A DNA stretch of 36,142 nucleotides from Acidobacteriaceae bacterium (lineage in GTDB: Bacteria > Acidobacteriota > Terriglobia > Terriglobales > Acidobacteriaceae). Numbering within the stretch: position 1 is the stretch's first letter; the number at the start of each line of letters is the position of its first letter. The translations under genes and the position numbers were made by a program. The notes under the pieces are model-generated. The model was not told the origin of the DNA, did no database searches, and worked only from the letters and a program-made list of their open reading frames with translations. The DNA lies in contig JASHQH010000153.1 in the NCBI GenBank assembly GCA_030037635.1, forward strand, positions 1-36,142, in the 5' to 3' direction. Of the stretch, positions 16,573 through 24,735 are shown piece after piece.

Positions 16573-18084
16573 CTATACGCGAAATGTCGTCATTTGGCGT
16601 ATGGGTATCTGTGCACTTTTGCCGGTCGCGGGAATCAAGAGCCCCTTGCCCAACAACCACCCCGCAAGGGAGAGTCCTGTTTTTATGGATACACGGTCGG
16701 ACCATAGCAGCGCAATTTCAATCGGTTTCATGCCCCCGCGCACCCTTTGAACGAGTGGCGGCATCTCGTAGCCGCCAACAAATGTCACGGGTCTATCGAG
16801 GGAAGGATGCTGCAATGCCGATTTCAGCGTCACAAATCCGCCTTCGATGCAGGGCAAATCAACGAACGTGAGGTCCGGTGACAGGGCCAGCGGCTGATCG
16901 GCGAAGCCGCTCGGGCTGAGCAACGGCTTGGCTTCGGCCGTCAAACTTGTTGAAGCGCGCCGCCGCCAGAATTCCGTTTTACGGGTCGCGGCCGCGGCGC
17001 TAAAGTACTCGCCCGCCCATTGGCTATGACGCTCCGATGCATCGGCGAGACTCGACCGATAGAATTCAATGGCCGCTTCACTCGATTCCGGCTTTCGCAA
17101 CAGAGTGTTCACCACGACCGCGCCCGACAATGCCGTCTGAATAGCTTTCTGCACTCCGCTCGACGAGAGAGGATCGATGGTGAGCGCCGCATCGCCAACT
17201 TTGATGCTGTGACGGGTGATGCTTTCTTCATCTAAATATGCTGTTGCATCGGCCGCCTTGATGGGCGAGACCAGATGGATGTCCCGGCAACCCTTGAGCA
17301 GGCCGGACCGAGCCACCAATTCTTGAAATCGGTCCGGGGTGTAGGTTCGAGCATCAACGAAGACCAGGGTGTTGCAGGTGCCGTCCGGTATTGGAACGCC
17401 CCAATACCAGGCATCCGAACCAGCCTCGATGCGGGGCTGCCTGGGAAGATCGGAACCTTGCCAGTAGGCGTAAAACGCAGTGGTTCGAGCTCCGGTTCGG
17501 CGCTTGCGTCCGCGCGTGGCAAAGGCCCGGCCGCTGGCGTCGGCCAGAAATCGAGCGATGATAGGGATGGTTTCTCCGCCTCGCTGCACCATAAGGCGCC
17601 AGCCTTCCGCGAGCGGAAAGCAATCCCGGAAAACGGCCGGCTGCAGCACCTCGACGCCAGACTCCCGTGCGCGCTTCAGCAGCAAAGCGTCGAATCTGCC
17701 ACGATCGACGAGCATGCCCCCGGCCTCTGGATCAGTCCGTTCCCGAAGCTCCCCATCCCAGTTCACGAGGACCGAGTCAACCGTGGATGCACCGGCTTCA
17801 TTCGCCAGGTCACCAGCGCCCAGTGCCTGCAGCAGGGAACGCACGCCGGGTGTGAGGGATTCACCAAGGTGTCTCCTGGGAAACTCCGCCCGCTCGACGA
17901 GCAGGGCGCGATTACCCAGAGCGGCAAGTTGCGCGGCCAGCACGCTACCCGCAGGACCACCCCCGATGACGCACGCGTCTGTTTGGATCGCCTTCACGAC
18001 GGCCTCGAACGCGTAAGGTTCACATGGCACTTCAGGAACATCTGGAGCTTCAGTGCAGGGGAACAGCGTTCCGAAGTCCATCAT
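16573..18084 (-). CDS. LodB/QhpG-like FAD-dependent monooxygenase (halogenase-like fold)
   Basis: The 503-residue protein has an FAD-binding Rossmann motif CVIGGGPAGS at residues 38-47. Other family motifs are FPRRHLGESLTPG (68-80), DASGR (182-186) and the second FAD-contact GDAALTIDPLSSSG (298-310). This is the pattern of flavin halogenases and of LodB and QhpG. LodB is needed for CTQ formation in LodA, and QhpG hydroxylates the precursor tryptophan in the amine dehydrogenase. The lysine and proline motifs needed to call it a true halogenase were not seen. The frame is open to 18465, but the ATGs at 18084 and 18081 follow a GGAAG and give a family-like length; the upstream part is out of character. 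It is the first gene of the operon, 98 bases before the ferritin-like gene. Confidence 0.8.
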   Translation of the reverse strand: MMDFGTLFPCTEAPDVPEVPCEPYAFEAVVKAIQTDACVIGGGPAGSVLAAQLAALGNRALLVERAEFPRRHLGESLTPGVRSLLQALGAGDLANEAGASTVDSVLVNWDGELRERTDPEAGGMLVDRGRFDALLLKRARESGVEVLQPAVFRDCFPLAEGWRLMVQRGGETIPIIARFLADASGRAFATRGRKRRTGARTTAFYAYWQGSDLPRQPRIEAGSDAWYWGVPIPDGTCNTLVFVDARTYTPDRFQELVARSGLLKGCRDIHLVSPIKAADATAYLDEESITRHSIKVGDAALTIDPLSSSGVQKAIQTALSGAVVVNTLLRKPESSEAAIEFYRSSLADASERHSQWAGEYFSAAAATRKTEFWRRRASTSLTAEAKPLLSPSGFADQPLALSPDLTFVDLPCIEGGFVTLKSALQHPSLDRPVTFVGGYEMPPLVQRVRGGMKPIEIALLWSDRVSIKTGLSLAGWLLGKGLLIPATGKSAQIPIRQMTTFRV

Positions 18085-18151
18085 ACTTCCACTTTTTGCC
18101 TTCCCACCACCTTGAATGGGGAAGCGATGCGCTGCTCGATTCTTGATCGAT

Positions 18152-18173
18152 AAAAAAGCCGAGCTTTGCGGCT
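18152..18173 (-). terminator. Possible terminator-like hairpin in the leader of the CTQ operon
   Basis: On the minus strand AGCCG (18173-18169) pairs with CGGCT (18161-18157) across a 7-base loop, followed by six T residues. It sits 68 bases upstream of the first CTQ-operon gene. It could stop antisense transcripts coming from the kinase side, or act as an attenuator. The five-pair stem is short, so this is weak. Confidence 0.25.
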
Positions 18174-18355
18174 GTATGCTTAAAACGTGCCGCCTGAATT
18201 GCCCGAGCGGGAATGCGGGCCGCCCTGCCGCTGCCCGTGAACGATTGGAGGCGCCGCCGGGCTTGTTTCTGAATACCGCGCTGACTACAAATCTGGAGGC
18301 TCGCGCAAAGCGCGAGCACCTGGTTCGAGGTGGTGAAGGAGAACTTCTAGCTCGG

Positions 18356-20734
18356 ATGCCCCATCCGCCTGACAATCCGCAATCGGCTCCGAATGCTGCC
18401 ACGCTGGGCCCTGAAATCAGGGGAAAGGCGCCAGATAGCGGCACGAACCCGGAGCTGCTGCCCATGGGAACGCTGCTGGGGCCTTACCGTATTGACGAGC
18501 ATATTGGATCTGGCGGCATGGGAGCCGTCTATAAGGCGCGCGACACTCGCCTGGAACGGAATGTCGCCATCAAAGTTATCCCGGCGAGGAACTCCAACCC
18601 CGTGCTCGAGGCGGCTCTGCTGCGCGAGGCGCAGTTGACTTCCTCACTCAGTCATCCGGGCATCGTCACGATTTATGACATTCTCTTCCACGGCGGAACG
18701 ACCTGCATCGTGATGGAATACGTAGAGGGACAGTCGCTGCGGCAGCTGATTCCCGAAGGCGGTCTGCCCGTCGACCACGCTCTTTCGATGGCGACGCTCA
18801 TCGGCAACGCCATCGCAGCCGCCCACGCTGCAGGCGTGATCCACCGCGATTTGAAGCCGGCCAATATTCTCGTCCGCGAGGACGGGCAGATAAGAATCCT
18901 GGACTTTGGACTGGCCAAGGTTTCCCGGCCATTCTCCCCTGACGGCGAGACACTGGACAAAAGTCTCTTCAGCGGACTTACCGTGGGCACCATGGGCTAC
19001 ATGGCGCCGGAGCAGGCCCGCGCCGAACAGGTGGACGAACGCGCGGATATTTTCTCCTTCGGAGTGATTCTTTTTCAGTTACTCACGGGCAGGCTGCCCT
19101 TTCGTGGCGCCAATCCAGTGGCCTTGCTGCTCGCCATGCAGACGATGGATCCGGATCCCATGCGCGATGCCCGGCCGGAGATTCCCGCAGGGATCGAGTC
19201 GGCCGTGCGCAGGGCTCTGGCCAGGACGGCAGCTGATCGATACCCGACGATCCGCGAGATGCTGGCCGACTTGAATGCCGCGTCGGGCAAGTCAATGAGC
19301 GCCCCCGTGCCGGCTGTGACCGCAGCTGCGCATACCATTGCGGTTTTGCCTTTGATGAATATCAGTCCCGACCCGGAGAACGAATATCTCTGCGACGGCC
19401 TGGCCGAGGAACTGACCAACGGTTTCACGCAGATTCGAGGTCTGCGCGTTGTCTCGCGGAGTTCCGCTTTTCAGTGCAAGGGAAACTCCCCGGACGTGCG
19501 AGAGATTGGTCGTCGCCTGGGGGCCAGCCTTCTGGTGCACGGCAGCCTTCGCCGCTCCGGCACCCGCATTCGTCTCACCATGCAACTGAGCCAGACCAGC
19601 GAAGGGTATCAAATCTGGTCGCAGCGCTTTGATTCAGAGGTAACCGATCTATTTGCGCTTCAGGATGAATTGACCGCGGCAGTGCTGGACGAGCTGCGCG
19701 CGCAACTGGGTGCAAGATTTCCCGCCCTCGAAGTTGCGCGAAAGATGCCCTCTTCTGAAGCCTACGATCTTTATCTGCAAGGGAGATTTGCCTTCAATCA
19801 GGAAACCCCCGAGGAGTTTCAACGTGCTCTCGATCTATTCCTTCGCGCAGCAGCTGTCGATCCGGCATTCGCTCCGGCCTTGATTGGAATTGCCGAGACC
19901 CACATGCGGCTTGACTGGTATGGGATTGAACCGGCCTCCGATGCAGTGCCCGCTGTCCGCGCTGCGCTGGCCTCCGCCTTGCGGCTGCAACCTGACTCCG
20001 TCTCCGCCCTTTGCGCTCTCGCCATCACGCAGGCAGGCTGGGATTGGGACTGGACTGCGGCCGGCAATACCTTCAATCGCGCCATCGCCGCCGGAGCTGG
20101 CCTCGCTTCCATACACTTTCACTACGGTTTGGACTTCCTGACCCCCCGCGGCCGCCTCGAAGAAGCTCTGCGCGAGTTGCGCCAGGCTCTCCGCCTCGAT
20201 CCTCTGTCGCCGATTGTGCATACCGCAGTCGGTGGCTGTCTTTACCGAATGCGGCGATGGGATGAAGCTCAAGAAACTTTGCGCGCGACCCTGCACGCAA
20301 ACCCCGAGTTCGGACATGCGCGCTGGTCGCTCGGTCGCGTACTGCTCGAGCAGGACCGTTCAGATGAGGCCCTCAGCTGCTTTGAGCAAGCCCTGCAGGC
20401 GATGGGACATATTCCCGCCGGGCTGTCGGAGATCGGTTACTGTCATGCGCGCATGGGCCACCGCGATCTGGCTCTGGCAATGCTCGATCGGTTGCAGCAA
20501 CTCGGGCAGGATGGATGGGTCTCACCACTCAACTCAGCTCTCATCTACGTGGGCCTCAAAGATCACGATGCCGCCATTCGCTGCCTCGAAGAATCGTATA
20601 CGAAGCGAATTCGTCAACTGGTCTGGATCAACGTCGATCCACGCTACGACACTCTGCACGGCATGCCTGCCTTTGAGCAGCTCATCGCTCGCATGGGCCT
20701 GGCGCCACACCGCGTCGTCGCAGCCGCGGGATAA
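18356..20734 (+). CDS. Ser/Thr protein kinase with TolB-like and TPR repeats
   Basis: From the ATG at 18356 the protein has 792 residues. The kinase domain starts at about residue 43 with the glycine loop GSGGMGAVYKARD. It has lysine K73 (VAIKV), the catalytic HRDLKPAN (D165), DFG (183-185) and the APE motif (MAPEQ). All catalytic residues are present, so it should be active. A TolB-like domain follows (TIAVLPLMNISPDPENEYLCDGLAEEL, about 327-440). The C-terminal half is helical with TPR-type repeats. No membrane segment is evident, so it is probably cytoplasmic. This build is very common in Acidobacteria. An upstream frame extends to 18116, but that part is low in family signal; the chosen start has AAGGAG 14 bases away, longer than ideal. 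It diverges from the CTQ operon. Confidence 0.85.
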   Translation: MPHPPDNPQSAPNAATLGPEIRGKAPDSGTNPELLPMGTLLGPYRIDEHIGSGGMGAVYKARDTRLERNVAIKVIPARNSNPVLEAALLREAQLTSSLSHPGIVTIYDILFHGGTTCIVMEYVEGQSLRQLIPEGGLPVDHALSMATLIGNAIAAAHAAGVIHRDLKPANILVREDGQIRILDFGLAKVSRPFSPDGETLDKSLFSGLTVGTMGYMAPEQARAEQVDERADIFSFGVILFQLLTGRLPFRGANPVALLLAMQTMDPDPMRDARPEIPAGIESAVRRALARTAADRYPTIREMLADLNAASGKSMSAPVPAVTAAAHTIAVLPLMNISPDPENEYLCDGLAEELTNGFTQIRGLRVVSRSSAFQCKGNSPDVREIGRRLGASLLVHGSLRRSGTRIRLTMQLSQTSEGYQIWSQRFDSEVTDLFALQDELTAAVLDELRAQLGARFPALEVARKMPSSEAYDLYLQGRFAFNQETPEEFQRALDLFLRAAAVDPAFAPALIGIAETHMRLDWYGIEPASDAVPAVRAALASALRLQPDSVSALCALAITQAGWDWDWTAAGNTFNRAIAAGAGLASIHFHYGLDFLTPRGRLEEALRELRQALRLDPLSPIVHTAVGGCLYRMRRWDEAQETLRATLHANPEFGHARWSLGRVLLEQDRSDEALSCFEQALQAMGHIPAGLSEIGYCHARMGHRDLALAMLDRLQQLGQDGWVSPLNSALIYVGLKDHDAAIRCLEESYTKRIRQLVWINVDPRYDTLHGMPAFEQLIARMGLAPHRVVAAAG

Positions 20735-20808
20735 CGGCGGGCCGCGCGTGCTATCGCCTCACCGGCAGTTCAGGCCGCTGGCGGTTGCCAGCTCAGCGGT
20801 GAATTATT

Positions 20809-20885
20809 TGGCTCCGGGAGGGGGATTCAAACCCGGACCGTCTGTGGCGTCAAAGACCACCGTCCTGCCGCTGGACAATCCCGGA
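20809..20885 (-). tRNA. tRNA-Gln (anticodon UUG), T-arm degenerate
   Basis: On the minus strand the 77 bases fold as a tRNA. A perfect 7-pair acceptor stem (TCCGGGA with TCCCGGA) ends in G73 and an encoded CCA. The D-arm GTCC/GGAC and the anticodon stem GTGGT/GCCAC are intact. The loop CTTTGAC gives anticodon TTG (glutamine), and the weak first pair U1-A72 plus G73 are glutamine identity features. The T-arm is poor: only three of five pairs form, the loop reads TTTGAAT instead of TTCGANN, and the variable region is two bases long for its class. It may still function or may be decaying. Confidence 0.65.
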
Positions 20886-20956
20886 GCAACCTAGCCTCCT
20901 CTTCGCGAGACACGCCACTTATCCATGTGAGTTACTCTGCCGATATAGTTACTAAC

Positions 20957-21001
20957 TGGCTGGCGAGCGAGGTGTCGAACCTTGAATCTCCGCGGTCAGA
21001 T
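20957..21001 (-). pseudogene. Probable 3'-half fragment of a tRNA-Gln (CUG)
   Basis: Reading the minus strand from 21001, the sequence matches a tRNA from the anticodon loop to the end. Loop ATCTGAC (anticodon CTG, U33, A37) is followed by CGCGG as the 3' anticodon strand and a T-arm CAAGG-TTCGACA-CCTCG with four of five pairs. Then come acceptor strand CTCGCCA, G73 and CCA. The matching 5' half (an anticodon 5' strand CCGCG and acceptor TGGCGAG) is absent upstream. Such 3' halves are what tRNA-targeting integrative elements leave behind, but chance resemblance cannot be excluded. Confidence 0.4.
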
Positions 21002-21046
21002 GCTTCGGCGGCGACGCACTTGGATGGTCGTGTGACCTGTTCTCGC

Positions 21047-22402
21047 TCACTTTCCAAAGCTGAAATCGCGCAGTAAGCCTTCCGATGGCTCCCACTCTCC
21101 AATTGCCGGGTTGAGCAACATTGCGGTGCGCGCCATATTCCTTGATTCTGTCATTGCCGCTTCAATCGTTGCCCGTTCATATTCCTTCGCGGCCAGCACC
21201 AGCCCTCGGACCGCCGCCGGCAACGTGCCGCACGGTTCCGGCGTGATGGCGCCATCGCAGATGCTGCACGGCACTTCAACCACATCGTTGGCGTCAATTT
21301 CGGCAATAGCGCCCTGGTTCCTTACATTGACGATCACTCGCCGGGCTATTTTGCCGCGCAGGGCCTTCATCACATCAAGCGCGATGCGGTGATAACCGCT
21401 CGCGGCGCGGAACGGATCATCTTCGCCCTGCGATGTATCTTTTCGGAATTCGTCTTCGCTCGTGGACTCGAGCATCATATAGGTTCCAGATCGAACGTTG
21501 AGATACTCGATATATGCAGCCAGGGCGCCTTGGCCATCATTGGCTGCGAGCAACGTGCCAAGCCGCCGAAAGAGCTGATGGTTCAGCTTCCCGATTTCAG
21601 TGCCTCGCGTGCCGCCGCGGGCCTTCTGGTTGGCCAGAGCACGCCGCCGTGAATAATAAAAGTACAAGTACTCGCTGGGGATTAGCCGCAGGCTGCGAAT
21701 GAGCTCATGATCGAAGAGCGGTCCGCTATGAAGCTGATCCAGCAGCTGATCGTTCGCCAGCACCTCGCTGGTAACATCTTTGCCGCGCAGCTCGATCCTG
21801 CGCACCCACCCGAGATGATTCAGGCCGATATAGTCACAACGGACTTCTGATGGACTGGCGCCGAGCGCGACGGCAATCCGATGCAGCATCTCCGACGGCG
21901 TATCGCAGATGCCGACGGCGCGAACCTCAGTGTGTTGCAGAATGGCCTGGGTAATGAGGCCGGCGGGGTTTGTGAAGTTGATCAACCACGCTTTTGGCGC
22001 GAGGCGGTGAACCGCACTGGCCTGCTCCACTGCAACCGGGACGGTGCGAAGCGCCATAGCCATTCCAGCCGGCCCGGTGGTTTCCTGTCCCGGATAGCCG
22101 TGCACGATAGCGGTTCGTTCGTCACTGGTGCGCGCGGCGATTCCACCAACACGAATGCTGCTGAGTACAAAGTCCGCTCCTTCGACGGCGTCTTCAAGGA
22201 ATGCCGCTTCGCGCACGCGCAGGGAGCCCCCTTCGCGCTGCACCACAGCCCGGCCCAGGGCCACCATCATCCGCGCGCGTTCCAGATCCGGGTCGTATAA
22301 GACGATTTCGTCTGTGCCGAGCTCGCGCGCGCACTCGTTGATACCGAACACGACCAGTGGAGTCCTGACGCCGCCTCCGCCGATGCATGCGACCTTACTC
22401 AT
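21047..22402 (-). CDS. Glycoside hydrolase family 4, 6-phospho-beta-glucosidase-like
   Basis: The 451-residue protein starts with a dinucleotide-binding motif (VACIGGGGVRTP), as GH4 enzymes need NAD. It has the family sequences YPGQETTGPAG (103-113), LINFTNPAG (140-148), GICDTPSE (164-171) and GLNHLGW (193-199). C166 and H196 are the expected ligands of the catalytic divalent metal. GH4 enzymes cleave glycosides by an oxidation-elimination route. The CDTP type is closest to phospho-beta-glucosidases, which act on 6-phosphorylated disaccharides in the cytoplasm. No phosphotransferase system is nearby; a PfkB kinase lies immediately upstream and overlaps by 8 bases. The frame extends to 22528, but the ATG at 22402 has GAGGAA upstream and a typical N-terminus. 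Specificity towards the sugar is not readable. Confidence 0.88.
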   Translation of the reverse strand: MSKVACIGGGGVRTPLVVFGINECARELGTDEIVLYDPDLERARMMVALGRAVVQREGGSLRVREAAFLEDAVEGADFVLSSIRVGGIAARTSDERTAIVHGYPGQETTGPAGMAMALRTVPVAVEQASAVHRLAPKAWLINFTNPAGLITQAILQHTEVRAVGICDTPSEMLHRIAVALGASPSEVRCDYIGLNHLGWVRRIELRGKDVTSEVLANDQLLDQLHSGPLFDHELIRSLRLIPSEYLYFYYSRRRALANQKARGGTRGTEIGKLNHQLFRRLGTLLAANDGQGALAAYIEYLNVRSGTYMMLESTSEDEFRKDTSQGEDDPFRAASGYHRIALDVMKALRGKIARRVIVNVRNQGAIAEIDANDVVEVPCSICDGAITPEPCGTLPAAVRGLVLAAKEYERATIEAAMTESRNMARTAMLLNPAIGEWEPSEGLLRDFSFGK

Positions 22403-23318
22403 AGCTTTCCTCATAACAGCGCTTGAGTTCGTCGCGCGCGGGCAACCCGCGCAAGGCGCCTGCCACCCGTGTTGAGAGCCCGCCGCAGACGCATCCGCGG
22501 CGCATGCACTCTTCGCCGTCCTCTCCATCTAACAAGCCGTCGATGAAGCCTGCATCAAAAGCATCGCCGGCGCCCGTCGTATCCACCGCGCCCACAACGG
22601 GCGAAGGCACGCACACCGCGCCATTCTTGCCGCGCATCATCGCTCCCGCGGCTCCCATCTTGACTACGCCGCTCGGCCATTTTTCTCTAAAGGTGAAGTC
22701 CAGATAGGCTTTCGCGTCTCCCGGGCAGATCATTCCTGCCTCGCGTTCGTTCGGAAGAAAGTAGTCAACCCGCGAGCAGGTCCTGAGACTCGCGGCGTCG
22801 TTCAGCCATGCCGCGCGGTTCCCGACATCCAGTGAGGTTGTGCAGTTCGCCGCGGCGAGCTCGGAGAGAAGTCTCTCTGCAAGGCTTGCGGTTACCGGCA
22901 TGGCGAAATGGACATGCCGCGCTCGAGCCAAATGTTCCACGATGGAGTCGCCGGCCAGTTGTTCCTCAAGCCTTGCGTTCTCTCCCATGTAGGTGAAGAA
23001 CGAACGGTCTTCTGTGTTGGATATGCTGATGGTGATCCCGGTAGATCCCTTGCCGCGATGCAACGCGCCGCTCGATACGCCGTAACTCGAGAGGCGTTGA
23101 TCGATCCACGCCATCTCTTTCTCTCCCACAATGCCAATCAGGCTCACGGACCGGCCCAATCGCGCCAGCGCACAGGCAGTAATCGCGGCTCCGCCCCCGA
23201 CCTCCCGGACATATTCGTTGGTGAACACCTCTTCGCCGGGGCCCGGCCATTTCACGAATCCGGTGAGGACATGGTCGACGTAGATTTCGCCAACCACCGC
23301 TATGTCGTATGTCTTCAT
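22395..23318 (-). CDS. PfkB-family sugar/nucleoside kinase
   Basis: The 307-residue protein has the ribokinase-like layout. The N-terminal strand YDIAVVGEIYVDHV is followed by the glycine-rich GGGAAITACALARLG (41-55), and the C-terminal signature DTTGAGDAFDAG (246-257) holds the catalytic base D252. It would phosphorylate a sugar, sugar acid or nucleoside with ATP in the cytoplasm. The ATG at 23318 overlaps the TGA of the permease gene (ATGA), and the stop overlaps the GH4 start. The three genes are therefore translationally coupled. This suggests that the kinase supplies the 6-phosphate that the GH4 enzyme needs, in place of a phosphotransferase system. Confidence 0.9.
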   Translation of the reverse strand: MKTYDIAVVGEIYVDHVLTGFVKWPGPGEEVFTNEYVREVGGGAAITACALARLGRSVSLIGIVGEKEMAWIDQRLSSYGVSSGALHRGKGSTGITISISNTEDRSFFTYMGENARLEEQLAGDSIVEHLARARHVHFAMPVTASLAERLLSELAAANCTTSLDVGNRAAWLNDAASLRTCSRVDYFLPNEREAGMICPGDAKAYLDFTFREKWPSGVVKMGAAGAMMRGKNGAVCVPSPVVGAVDTTGAGDAFDAGFIDGLLDGEDGEECMRRGCVCGGLSTRVAGALRGLPARDELKRCYEESYE

Positions 23319-24673
23319 TGAGCCGCGAAGGGCCACTCCCGTCCACGCTGTGCTTTAAGGAGGTAAATTCCGCCGCCCGCAGCCACCGTGATGACGCCGA
23401 TGGCCAGATAGCGTGCGCCACTGCTTCCCGCTATATAGAGCCATCCCAGCAGCGCAATCACAGCGGGGATGGGATAAAGAGGCATACGATAGACGCCGCT
23501 TGCCTGAGGGTTGCGGAAACGCATCAACGGAACCGCTACGCATTGCGCGGCAAACTGGAAAATGGCCTGCACCACAATGAGAACTTTGATCAGTTGCTCA
23601 AGCGACAACAGGCATGCGACCGCGGAAAACGCGCCCATGAAAAGCAGCGAAATGGTGGGGAATCCGCCCTTCCTATGCAAACGGGCAAACGGCGCAAAAA
23701 AGCGGCCTTCTGCCGCAGCCGCCCAGGGAATTCGTGAGTAGCCGAGCATATTGGCGAATACCGCGCCAAAGCTGACCGCGAGCACCAGGAGCGAAACCAG
23801 CAGTCCGGCCCAATGCCCGTAGATTGCCTGCATAAAGTCGGCCGCGATGGCGTGAGAGTGTTGCGCCACACGCCAGTTCATCGATCCGATGATGGCAAGA
23901 TTCATCAACAGATAGAGCGCCGCAAGAAGAAGAATGGACAAAATGATGGCGCGCGGAATGTTTTTTCGAGGCTCCTCGATCTCGCCGCCCAGGAAACATA
24001 CGTTGTTGTAGCCGCCGTAGTCGTAGGCGGCGATGAGTGTAGTTGCTCCCAGCCCGCTCCAGAAGGCGAACGACATGCGAAAGGCGCCGGCGGGAATGTC
24101 AAATGCCATGGACGCGTGAAAGTGCAGTAAGCCGGCGACAATTACCCAGACGAAGGTTAGTATCACGACGGAAGCTATTGCCACAGTAATGCGATCGATG
24201 GAGCGAATGTTACGGTAAAGCAGATAGACATTCAGTAAACAAACGCCCGCCGCTATGGCTACCAACTTTGAGTGAGTGAGTCTGGGATCGATGAAACTCA
24301 TGTACTCAGAGAATCCTACGGCGCCGGAAGCGATTGAGACCGGCCCGATAAGCAGGGTTTGCCAGAGAAACAGGAAGCTCATAAGCTGACCGAAAGTGTT
24401 TCGGCCATAGGCTTCCTGCAGGTAGTAATAAGAGCCGCCTGAGTTTGGCATTTGCGAACCGAGTTCCGCCCACACCATTCCATCGCACAGGCATAACAGC
24501 GCTCCAAGTACCCATCCGACCATTGCCTGCGGTCCGCCCATTGCGGCAATGGCCAGAGGAATGGTGAGGAACGGCCCAATTCCCACCATGTTCAGCACAT
24601 TAGCGGAGATAGCGCCAAAAGGCCCCAGTCCGCGCTCCAACTGCTGCCGATTTTGCGCATCTGCATCGATCAT
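23315..24673 (-). CDS. APC-superfamily permease (amino acid/amine transporter type)
   Basis: This is a 452-residue integral membrane protein with about 12 hydrophobic segments. The first segment has the APC start LGPFGAISANVLNMVGIGPFL with the unwound glycine-rich helix, and SQMPNSGGSYYYLQEAYG is the characteristic second-helix region. EIEEPRKNIPRAI is the usual cytoplasmic loop. Such carriers move amino acids, polyamines or related amines. Its place between a deacetylase and a sugar kinase suggests an amino-sugar or amino-acid moiety released in the periplasm; this is inference. The start at 24673 has a weak AGGA site; another ATG at 24700 is possible. It lies 62 bases after the PIG-L gene and overlaps the PfkB gene by four bases. 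Confidence 0.85.
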   Translation of the reverse strand: MIDADAQNRQQLERGLGPFGAISANVLNMVGIGPFLTIPLAIAAMGGPQAMVGWVLGALLCLCDGMVWAELGSQMPNSGGSYYYLQEAYGRNTFGQLMSFLFLWQTLLIGPVSIASGAVGFSEYMSFIDPRLTHSKLVAIAAGVCLLNVYLLYRNIRSIDRITVAIASVVILTFVWVIVAGLLHFHASMAFDIPAGAFRMSFAFWSGLGATTLIAAYDYGGYNNVCFLGGEIEEPRKNIPRAIILSILLLAALYLLMNLAIIGSMNWRVAQHSHAIAADFMQAIYGHWAGLLVSLLVLAVSFGAVFANMLGYSRIPWAAAAEGRFFAPFARLHRKGGFPTISLLFMGAFSAVACLLSLEQLIKVLIVVQAIFQFAAQCVAVPLMRFRNPQASGVYRMPLYPIPAVIALLGWLYIAGSSGARYLAIGVITVAAGGGIYLLKAQRGREWPFAAQ

Positions 24674-24735
24674 CTGGATCCTGCCTGCAACAACTAACAT
24701 TGCTCACAATCGCAGTGTCGGCAATGTCGCGCGTT

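Larger units (their letters stand above)
20735..21046. other. Intergenic region with tRNA-like sequences
   Basis: The 312 bases between the kinase and the GH4 gene contain no plausible protein gene. They carry the tRNA-Gln-like gene at 20809-20885 and a tRNA 3'-half fragment at 20957-21001, both on the minus strand and both annotated separately. A perfect 6-pair hairpin (20777-20792, loop GGTT) lies just past the tRNA 3' end but has no T run. Confidence 0.6.

Noticed and set aside
17275-18153. 292-codon plus-strand frame over the flavoprotein
   Set aside because: Opposite-strand shadow of a gene with clear FAD motifs; composition is low in hydrophobic core patterns.
20777-20792. Hairpin GCTGGC-GGTT-GCCAGC past the tRNA 3' end
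   Set aside because: Perfect 6-pair stem but no T run on either strand, so it was not called a terminator.
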